Shown in pieces: positions 1-4,940 of a DNA stretch of 6,124 nucleotides. The DNA lies in the NCBI GenBank assembly GCA_964402115.1, contig CAYOBW010000382.1:1-6124 (forward strand), read 5' to 3'. A program made the position numbers and the translations under genes. Below the pieces are notes generated by a model, which worked only from the letters and a program-made list of their open reading frames with translations, was not told the origin of the DNA and searched no databases. Position 1 is the first letter of the stretch. Each line of letters opens with the position of its first letter. This DNA is from CAYOBW01 sp964402115 (GTDB lineage Bacteria; Verrucomicrobiota; Kiritimatiellia; UBA8416; CAYOBW01).

Positions 1-17
1 CTGCCGGGTGGGTGCGG

Positions 18-1871
18 CTAGGGCGTGTTCGTCACGGCGGCGATGGCCTCCAGCGACTCCCACCGCCGGTAGGTCACGACGAGCTCGGCGGCGATGGCGG
101 CCGCGCGCTCCTTCGCGCGCACGACCTCGTCGCCGCCCTGGCGGTACAGCGCGGGATCCGCGAGCCGGCCATGCCACTGCGCCTGCTCCTCCTCCAGCGC
201 CTCGATGCGGCCCGGCAGGGCCGCCAGCTCGCGGCGATCCTTCTCCGACAGCCGCCGCGCCTTGGAGCGGGCGGGCTTCGGCGAGGGCGCGGCGCGCGGC
301 GCCGCCTCGGGCTCGGGCGGCAGTACGCGTCGGGCCACCCAGTCGTCGAACCCGCCCACGTACTCGTTGACGTACCACCCCTCGCCCTCGCCCAGCCAGC
401 GCGTGGCGTCCTGCGGCGGGTGCTTCTCGAACGCGAGCACGCTCGTCACGGCGTGGTTGAGAAACGTGCGGTCGTGGCTCACGAGCAGGACCGTGCCGCT
501 GTAGAGCGCGAGCTGCTCCTCGAGCAGCTCCAGCGTATCGAGATCGAGGTCGTTGGTCGGTTCGTCAAGCACGAGCACGTTCGACGGCTGCGCGAACAGG
601 CGCGCCAGCAGCAGCCGGTTCCGCTCGCCGCCGGAAAGCGCGCACACGGGTTGCCGGGCCCGGTCCGGGCTGAAGAGGAAATCCTGCAGGTACCCGACGA
701 CGTGCCGGCGATTGCCCTCCATCATGACGAATTCCTGGCCGTCGGCGACGTTGTCCGCCAGCGAGCGGTCCTCGTCCAGCTGGGCGCGGAGCTGGTCGGC
801 ATAGGCGACGCGCAGGTTGGTGCCGTGCGTCACCCGGCCGGACTGCGGCGCCAGGCCGCCGCCGTCGGACTGTCCCCCTTCGAGCAGGAGGCGCAGGAGC
901 GTGGTCTTGCCGCAGCCGTTGGGGCCGAGGATGCCCACGCGGTCGCCGCGCCGGATCAGCGCGTTCACGTCGCGCAGGAGCGGCCGATCGCCGTAGCCGA
1001 ACTGGACCTGCTCGACCTTGATCACGACCTGCCCCGTGCGATCGGCCTCCTGGATGCTCATCTGGGCCGAACCACCGCGCTCGCGCCGCTGCTGCCGTTC
1101 CGCCCGCATGGCTTCGAGCGCGCGCAGGCGCCCCTGGTTGCGCACGGCCCGCGCCTTGACGCCCTGGCGGCGCCACGCCTCCTCCTTCTCCAGCCGCCGG
1201 TCGAACTCCTCCCACTGCCGCGCCTCGGCGTGCAGCCACTCCTCCTTGCGGATGAGGAAGGTATCGTAGTCGCACTGCCAGTCGCGGATCTGGCCGCGGT
1301 CGAGCTCGATCACACGCGTGGCCAGCCGCCGCAGGAAGGAGCGGTCGTGCGTGACGAACAGGAAGGTCCGGCAGTAGCGCAGGAGGAAAGCCTCGAGCCA
1401 GGCGATGGAGTCGAGATCGAGGTGGTTCGTGGGCTCGTCGAGCAGCACCACGTCGGGCGCTCCCAGCAGGGTCTGCGCCAGCAGCACGCGCCGCCGCGTG
1501 CCCCCGGAGAGAGTTGCGAACTCCGCGTCGGCCACCAGGCCCAGCCGGTCCACGATCTGCCGGGCCTCGCGCGCCCGCTCCGCGTCGGGCTCCGCGGCGT
1601 GGCCGGGGCAGACGATATCGAGCACGCGCCCCTGGAGGTGCGACGGCACCTGCTGCGGCAGGCGGCTGACGCGCACGCCCGACGCGCAGATCACCTCGCC
1701 CGCGTCCGGCGCGCTTTCGCCCGCCAGGATGCGGAGAAACGAGCTCTTGCCCACGCCGTTGGCCCCCAGCAGGCAGATACGATCCCCCCGCTCGATGTGC
1801 AGTTCGACATCGTCCAGCAGCGGGTGACCGCCAAAACTCAATTGCAGATTCCGTACGCTCAACAGTGCCAT
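18..1871 (-). CDS. uup: ABC-F family ATPase, Uup type
   Basis: A 617-residue soluble protein with two ABC ATPase domains and no membrane segment. Domain 1 has Walker A GANGVGKSS (residues 36-44), signature LSGGT (121-125), Walker B with DEPTNHLD (145-152) and the switch His175. Domain 2 has GPNGCGKTT (316-324), LSGGE (412-416), DEPTNDLD (436-443) and His466, so both sites look competent. The linker (about 195-280) is charged and helical and holds EEAWRRQGVKARAVRNQGR, typical of Uup. After a Pro/Ala-rich spacer (about 519-537), a C-terminal coiled coil (about 541-610) matches the Uup DNA-binding tail. Length is close to E. coli Uup (about 635). Known Uup proteins act on ribosome or translation quality and bind branched DNA, affecting transposon excision. 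The ATG at 1871 is chosen because it follows a GGGAGG ribosome site by 9 nt and begins the conserved domain directly; an upstream in-frame start at 1958 adds an unconserved Arg-rich tail. The gene is divergent from rlmN. Family is certain; the Uup subtype is very likely. Confidence 0.93.
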   Translation of the reverse strand: MALLSVRNLQLSFGGHPLLDDVELHIERGDRICLLGANGVGKSSFLRILAGESAPDAGEVICASGVRVSRLPQQVPSHLQGRVLDIVCPGHAAEPDAERAREARQIVDRLGLVADAEFATLSGGTRRRVLLAQTLLGAPDVVLLDEPTNHLDLDSIAWLEAFLLRYCRTFLFVTHDRSFLRRLATRVIELDRGQIRDWQCDYDTFLIRKEEWLHAEARQWEEFDRRLEKEEAWRRQGVKARAVRNQGRLRALEAMRAERQQRRERGGSAQMSIQEADRTGQVVIKVEQVQFGYGDRPLLRDVNALIRRGDRVGILGPNGCGKTTLLRLLLEGGQSDGGGLAPQSGRVTHGTNLRVAYADQLRAQLDEDRSLADNVADGQEFVMMEGNRRHVVGYLQDFLFSPDRARQPVCALSGGERNRLLLARLFAQPSNVLVLDEPTNDLDLDTLELLEEQLALYSGTVLLVSHDRTFLNHAVTSVLAFEKHPPQDATRWLGEGEGWYVNEYVGGFDDWVARRVLPPEPEAAPRAAPSPKPARSKARRLSEKDRRELAALPGRIEALEEEQAQWHGRLADPALYRQGGDEVVRAKERAAAIAAELVVTYRRWESLEAIAAVTNTP

Positions 1872-1880
1872 GCTCGCCCG

Positions 1881-1886
1881 CCTCCC
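1881..1886 (-). promoter_or_regulatory. Ribosome binding site of uup
   Basis: On the minus strand this reads GGGAGG, 9 nt before the ATG at 1871. It decides that start over the longer frame beginning at 1958. Confidence 0.75.
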
Positions 1887-1991
1887 TTTTTGCACGTACG
1901 CCCCCCGGTGGAAGCTCGTGCGGGGAGGGACGCTAGACCGCGCGCACGCGCAACGCAAGGCGAAACCGGCAGCGGCGGATTTCCGTTGCGC

Positions 1992-2020
1992 TTGCCACCG
2001 GGGCGGATGCGTGGTACGAA
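1992..2020 (+). promoter_or_regulatory. Possible promoter of rlmN
   Basis: TTGCCA (1992-1997, 5 of 6 to TTGACA) and TACGAA (2015-2020, 3 of 6 to TATAAT) are separated by 17 bp. A start of transcription about 7 nt after the -10 box would fall at or next to the GTG at 2027, giving a leaderless or nearly leaderless message. That agrees with the lack of a good ribosome site before this GTG. The -10 match is poor, so this is only a candidate. Confidence 0.3.
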
Positions 2021-2026
2021 CCCGGT

Positions 2027-3061
2027 GTGCAAGCGTTGGTACATGGTCTCGATTTCGCCGAACTGACGGCCGCCCTGCAGACCTGGGGCGAGCCGCGCTT
2101 CCGGGCGACTCAGCTCTGGGAGTGGCTCTATGTGCGGCGCGCCGCGCAGTGGGAGGCCATGACCAACCTCCCCGCCGCCCTGCGGGTGCGGCTGGCCGAC
2201 GCGTTCCGGCTCGAGTCCGCCGCGCTGGTCGAAACGCTGGGCGTGCCGGGCGAAACGCGCAAGCTGCTGGCCGCGCTGCCCGACGGAGACCGCGTCGAGT
2301 CCGTGCTCATCCCCGCGCCCGGCCGCCGCACGGTCTGCGTCTCCTCCCAGGTCGGCTGCCAGTTCGCCTGCGTCTTCTGCGCGAGCGGGCAGGCCGGCTT
2401 CCGTCGCAACCTGGAGGCGGGCGAGATCGTCGGCCAGGCGCTGCTCGCCGCGCAGGTGTACGGCGAGCGCCCCACGCATGTCGTCTTCATGGGTATCGGC
2501 GAGCCTTTCGACAACTACGGAGCCGTACTGCACGCGGTGCGCATCCTCAACGACACGCGCGGGGTCGCCATCGGCGCCCGCCGCATCACGCTGAGCACGG
2601 CGGGCGTCATCCCCGGCATCCAGCGCCTGGCGGGCGAGGGGCTGCAGGTCGAGCTGTCCGTCTCGCTGCACGCCCCCGACAACGACCTGCGGTCGCGGCT
2701 GATGCCCGTCAACCGGCTCTATCCCCTGCCCGACCTCCTGGCGGCCTGCCGCGCGTACGGCGAGGAAACCCGCCGGCTGATCACGTTCGAATACACGCTG
2801 ATCAAGGGCGTCAACGATGCGCCGGAGCAGGCCCGCGCGCTGGCGCAGGCGCTCAAGCCCCTGCTGTGCCGCGTGAACGTCATCCCGCTCAGCCCGGTCG
2901 CGGAGTACGCGGGCCACCCCTCCACCGCGGCCGCCACCGACGCCTTTGCCCAGATTCTGCTGAAAGCCGGCATCAACTGCACCGTCCGCATCTCCAAGGG
3001 CACGGCCCTGAAGGGCGCCTGCGGACAGTTGCGCTTTGGCCGGCCGGAGACCCCCCTATGA
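2027..3061 (+). CDS. rlmN: Dual-specificity 23S rRNA/tRNA adenine-C2 methyltransferase RlmN
   Basis: A 344-residue radical SAM enzyme that, in characterised relatives, methylates C2 of A2503 in 23S rRNA and of A37 in some tRNAs. The N-terminal helical domain has the family-typical GEPRFRATQLWEWLY (21-35). The iron-sulfur motif is CQFACVFC with Cys111, Cys115 and Cys118. The two methyl-transfer cysteines are present: Cys104, seven residues before the cluster like Cys118 of E. coli RlmN, and Cys332 in ACGQL, the counterpart of Cys355. Glu91 matches E. coli Glu105 in spacing. The SAM-binding GEP-type motif reads MGIGEPFDNY (155-164). Length is normal. Unusual is the segment before Cys332, SKGTALKGACGQL, where most RlmN have RG-x-DI-x-AACGQL. 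The start is a GTG without a clear ribosome site; no upstream in-frame ATG or GTG was found back to about 1973, and TTG at 2036 is an alternative. The stop overlaps the rsmB start by ATGA, implying coupled translation. Confidence 0.94.
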   Translation: MQALVHGLDFAELTAALQTWGEPRFRATQLWEWLYVRRAAQWEAMTNLPAALRVRLADAFRLESAALVETLGVPGETRKLLAALPDGDRVESVLIPAPGRRTVCVSSQVGCQFACVFCASGQAGFRRNLEAGEIVGQALLAAQVYGERPTHVVFMGIGEPFDNYGAVLHAVRILNDTRGVAIGARRITLSTAGVIPGIQRLAGEGLQVELSVSLHAPDNDLRSRLMPVNRLYPLPDLLAACRAYGEETRRLITFEYTLIKGVNDAPEQARALAQALKPLLCRVNVIPLSPVAEYAGHPSTAAATDAFAQILLKAGINCTVRISKGTALKGACGQLRFGRPETPL

Positions 3062-3803
3062 CAAACGACGCCGAACTGACCCCCACCGCCACCCCGCCAC
3101 CCCCGCACCCCCTTCCCGACGCCCGGGCCGTGGCGATCCGGATCCTCGCCCGCTGGCTGGAGAGCGGGACGTTTCCCGACCGGCTGGTCGAGAGCGTGGA
3201 CGGCCGCCGCGGGTTCATCATGGAGGTCGTCTACGGCGTGGCCCGCTGGCGGCGGACGCTCGAGTGGATGCTGGCCCCCGCGGTCCGGCGCCCGCCCGCG
3301 CCGGCCGTGCAGGCCGCGCTGCTCGCCGGCGCCTACCAGCTCCTGCACATGGACACCGTGCCGCCGTTCGCGGCAATCCACGCGACGGTGGAAGCGGTCA
3401 AGGCTGCCGGCCATGGCCCGGCCGCCGGCTTCGTGAACGCCGTGCTCCGCGGCCTCCAGCGCCGCCGCGCGGAGCGCGACCGCGCGCTCGCCCGCCAGCC
3501 CGTGGCCATCCGCGAATCGCACCCGGACCTGCTGGTCGCGCGCTGGACCGCGCAGTTCGGCGCCCAGCGCACCGCCGCCCTCTGCGCGTGGAACAACTGC
3601 CGTCCCGACGTCGTGCTGCACGTGAACCCCGCGCGCACGAGCGCGGCCGACTACCTGGCGCGCCTGCGTGAGGCAGGGATCGCGGCCGAACCGCACCCCG
3701 CCGCCCCCGAGGCCTGCCTGACCCTGGCACACGGGGTGCGCGTGCCGGAGCTGCCCGGCTTCGCCGAGGGTCTTTTCAGCATCCAGGACCCCTCGACGCT
3801 GGC
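3058..3803 (+). CDS. rsmB: 16S rRNA m5C967 methyltransferase RsmB, 5' part, cut by assembly gap
   Basis: The first 249 codons of RsmB (Sun family), which in characterised species makes 5-methylcytosine at position 967 of 16S rRNA. Visible is the NusB-like RNA-binding domain: a helical start (about 20-115), then the hallmark FVNAVLRGL (125-133), followed by ESHPDLLVARW (153-163) and the entry to the methyltransferase domain FSIQDPSTLA (240-249), where relatives have a VQDEASQ-like motif. The Rossmann SAM site and the PC-motif catalytic cysteines should follow but fall in the gap; against about 430 residues in E. coli, roughly 180 residues are missing. The first 20 residues are Thr/Pro-rich and not conserved. 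The ATG overlaps the rlmN stop (ATGA at 3058-3061), so the two rRNA methyltransferases are probably translationally coupled. Nothing right of the gap is recognisable as the RsmB C-terminus, so the true gap is probably longer than 100 bp. Confidence 0.9.
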
Positions 3804-3903
3804 NNNNNNNNNNNNNNNNNNNNNNNNNNNNNNNNNNNNNNNNNNNNNNNNNNNNNNNNNNNNNNNNNNNNNNNNNNNNNNNNNNNNNNNNNNNNNNNNN
3901 NNN
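3804..3903. other. Scaffold gap (100 N)
   Basis: Exactly 100 N, the conventional size for a gap of unknown length. It truncates rsmB and ends at the edge of a repeat cluster (3904-4016). About 540 nt of rsmB alone would be needed to complete that gene, so the real distance is probably larger than shown. Confidence 0.97.
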
Positions 3904-3928
3904 CACGCTCCGCGCCGCTTCCCTCCTC

Positions 3929-3956
3929 GTAGCCGCCGACGTGAGGAGGCGGACGG
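3929..3956 (+). repeat. REP-like palindrome, left copy
   Basis: The element starts with GTAG, continues with a 20-nt hairpin and ends with ACGG. The stem pairs CCGCC (3933-3937) with GGCGG (3948-3952). Two inner positions mismatch, one more pair follows, and the loop is GTGA (3941-3944). It matches the right copy at 22 of 28 positions when that is read on the minus strand. A 5' GTAG tetranucleotide followed by an imperfect palindrome is the known form of REP elements mobilised by RAYT transposases. No RAYT gene lies in this window. Confidence 0.65.
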
Positions 3957-3970
3957 CACCGCCAAGCAAC

Positions 3971-3998
3971 CCGTCCCCCGCTTCACAGCGGGGGCTAC
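3971..3998 (-). repeat. REP-like palindrome, right copy, inverted
   Basis: Read on the minus strand it has the same plan as the left copy: GTAG, a perfect 8-bp stem (CCCCCGCT against AGCGGGGG on the plus strand, 3975-3982 and 3987-3994), a GTGA tetraloop and the tail ACGG. Its GTAG contains the TAG stop codon of the hydrolase gene. The hairpin follows that stop directly and could protect or end the transcript, but no T-run follows, so it is not a standard intrinsic terminator. With the left copy it forms an inverted pair with the GTAG heads outward and a 14-bp spacer (3957-3970), as in REPIN or BIME units. Confidence 0.68.
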
Positions 3999-4744
3999 AT
4001 GCTCCGCGCCGCTTCCACCCGCTTCTGCGTGGGCGTCAGGGTTTGCAGCCAGCGTTCCAGCTCATTCCAGTCGATCGGAATGCCGTGGCCCACGCCCTCG
4101 AGCAGGCGCCCGTCCACCTTCGCGCCCGCGGCCTCGAGCTGCCGCATGACCTGCGGATAGAACGCGGCCCAGTTCAGGTTGTCCTGCGCGCCGATGCGCA
4201 GGAAGATCGGCAGTCCCCGCAGAGCGCTGGTGCGGGTCTGGTTGCCGAGCAACCCCGGCACAGCCACGACACCCAGCACGAGTTCGGGGTGCAGGCCGGC
4301 CACGTCCAGCGCGGAGATGCCACCATTCGAAACGCCTGCGAGGAGTACCTTGCCCGGAGCGAGCCCGGGCTCGCGTTGGAGTGCCTTGACGAGGGCCGCG
4401 GCTTTCGCCGCGTTGGGCCCGAAGAACGAGCGGCCATCCGGGGAGATCGGCACGGCCACCGCCCAACCCCGCGCGCAGAGCCCGTCGCCCAGCACGGCCA
4501 TGGCGCCATCAGCCATCGGCCGCAGCCCCGGCCCACCGGGGAAGATCACGCACAGGCGCAGGGGTTCGCTGCCCCGTTTCGCAGGTTTTTGCCAGAGCAC
4601 TTCCTGGGAACGTCCGCCGCCCGATGGAATCCGCCGGAGAACCGGCTCAGCCCGAAGGGCGCCCGCCACGACGGTAACAAGCAGTACCAACCCCACCACC
4701 CCGCCCCAGCGGACCCTGTGCACACACTTCGGGGGGCAACCCAT
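3995..4744 (-). CDS. Exported alpha/beta hydrolase (serine esterase-like)
   Basis: A 249-residue protein with an N-terminal signal or anchor (basic start to Arg12, hydrophobic 14-30, possible cleavage after Ala32 in ALRA-EP). The mature part has an alpha/beta-hydrolase pattern: oxyanion-type loop FPGGPG (68-73), nucleophile elbow GVSNG with Ser139, acid Asp188 in GAQDN and His220 in GVGHG, in the correct order and spacing. Size and layout resemble dienelactone-hydrolase, carboxylesterase or PHB-depolymerase-like proteins; the substrate cannot be told. It should act outside the cytoplasmic membrane. The ATG at 4744 is preferred because an AGGGAG ribosome site precedes it and the signal sequence begins there; a GTG start at 4810 would put 22 polar residues before the signal. 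The gene follows the EF-hand-like secreted gene on the same strand, with 49 nt between that gene's second UGA and this ATG, so they are probably co-transcribed. The stop codon lies in the GTAG of a REP-like element, so the C-terminus may have been altered. Confidence 0.85.
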   Translation of the reverse strand: MGCPPKCVHRVRWGGVVGLVLLVTVVAGALRAEPVLRRIPSGGGRSQEVLWQKPAKRGSEPLRLCVIFPGGPGLRPMADGAMAVLGDGLCARGWAVAVPISPDGRSFFGPNAAKAAALVKALQREPGLAPGKVLLAGVSNGGISALDVAGLHPELVLGVVAVPGLLGNQTRTSALRGLPIFLRIGAQDNLNWAAFYPQVMRQLEAAGAKVDGRLLEGVGHGIPIDWNELERWLQTLTPTQKRVEAARSM

Positions 4745-4753
4745 GACGACACG

Positions 4754-4759
4754 CTCCCT
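4754..4759 (-). promoter_or_regulatory. Ribosome binding site of the hydrolase gene
   Basis: On the minus strand this reads AGGGAG, 9 nt before the ATG at 4744. Together with the position of the signal sequence it selects this start over the GTG at 4810. Confidence 0.6.
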
Positions 4760-4793
4760 GCGGGAATCAGGCGCGCGGTTGTTGTCCGGCCCG

Positions 4794-4940
4794 TCAGGGG
4801 ACCGTTTCACCCAGCTTCGACAGCGGCTGCGCGGCCTCGATCAGGCCCAGCGCTCCCGTCTGCACGCGCACCACGACTTCCGCATTGCCGGCCTTGAGAT
4901 ACTCGTCTGGAACTCGCACGGAGTTCGCGCAGAGGCCCCC
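4794..4940 (-). other. In-frame coding-like extension behind the UGA of the secreted protein gene
   Basis: After the UGA at 4943-4941 the same frame stays open for 48 codons to a second UGA at 4796-4794. The translation looks like real protein (GGLCANSVRVPDEYLKAG, then AEVVVRVQTGALGLIEAAQ, then PLSKLGETVP). My hand count gives GC of 77%, 46% and 81% at codon positions 1, 2 and 3, the signature of a translated frame at this base composition. There is no convincing start codon with a ribosome site of its own (a GTG at 4919 has none), so it is best read as the C-terminus of the upstream gene. That would give 415 residues with the UGA at position 367. Whether UGA is recoded, is a nonsense mutation or is a base error cannot be decided here. 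Confidence 0.6.
4890..4937 (-). promoter_or_regulatory. Candidate SECIS-like hairpin behind the UGA
   Basis: Hand-folded on the minus strand: an outer stem GGCCU (4937-4933) with AGGCC (4894-4890), then CUG (4932-4930) with CAG (4909-4907), a 3-nt bulge CGC on the 5' side, and a perfect 6-bp upper stem GAACUC (4926-4921) with GAGUUC (4915-4910) closing the loop CGUGC (4920-4916). The loop begins 20 nt after the UGA and has G as its second base followed by U. This fits the bacterial SECIS description as I recall it (apical loop of about 3-14 nt, about 16-37 nt from UGA, G among the first two loop bases). GC-rich RNA folds easily, so this alone is weak evidence. Confidence 0.3.

Larger units (their letters stand above)
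1872..2026. promoter_or_regulatory. Divergent intergenic region between uup and rlmN
   Basis: This 155-bp stretch must hold the promoters of both divergent genes. On the minus strand, TTGCGT (1958-1953) and TAGCGT (1935-1930) are 17 bp apart, a weak sigma70-like pair for uup (3 of 6 matches in each box). On the plus strand a better -35 box lies close to rlmN and is listed separately. I see no operator palindrome, riboswitch or small RNA gene here. Confidence 0.5.
3904..4016. repeat. 19-bp direct repeat bracketing the REP-like pair
   Basis: The stretch at 3904-3922 recurs at 3998-4016 with one mismatch in 19 (CAC against CAT at the left end, then the identical 16-mer GCTCCGCGCCGCTTCC). The two copies lie 94 bp apart and enclose both GTAG palindromes. 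The right copy is the 3' end of the hydrolase gene, encoding its last residues EAARSM on the minus strand. The left copy touches the gap and could extend into it. Two readings are possible: duplication of the hydrolase 3' end when the element arrived, or one period of a tandem array partly lost in the gap. Confidence 0.75.

Noticed and set aside
1872..1958. Longer N-terminus of uup starting at 1958
   Set aside because: The extra 29 residues are basic and unconserved, while the ATG at 1871 has a good ribosome site and starts at the conserved domain.
12..2066. A 684-codon open frame on the plus strand, antisense to uup
   Set aside because: It lies fully over a clear ABC-F gene, its product is a low-complexity Arg/Ala/Leu-rich shadow without domains, and long antisense frames are expected at this GC content.
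3904..3970. Remnant of the rsmB C-terminus right of the gap
   Set aside because: No frame gives a recognisable RsmB ending, and the region is occupied by the direct repeat and the left palindrome.
3975..3997. Intrinsic terminator behind the hydrolase
   Set aside because: The 8-bp hairpin is perfect but no T-run follows, and the same GTAG-hairpin-ACGG form occurs nearby away from any stop, so a REP-like element explains it better.
1870..4149. A 759-codon plus-strand frame across rlmN, rsmB and the gap
   Set aside because: Its first part is an Arg/Gly/Pro-rich shadow of rlmN in another frame. It picks up the rsmB frame only in the middle and runs through the N block.
4745..4810. GTG start at 4810 for the hydrolase
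   Set aside because: It would place 22 polar residues in front of the signal sequence. The ATG at 4744 has its own ribosome site.
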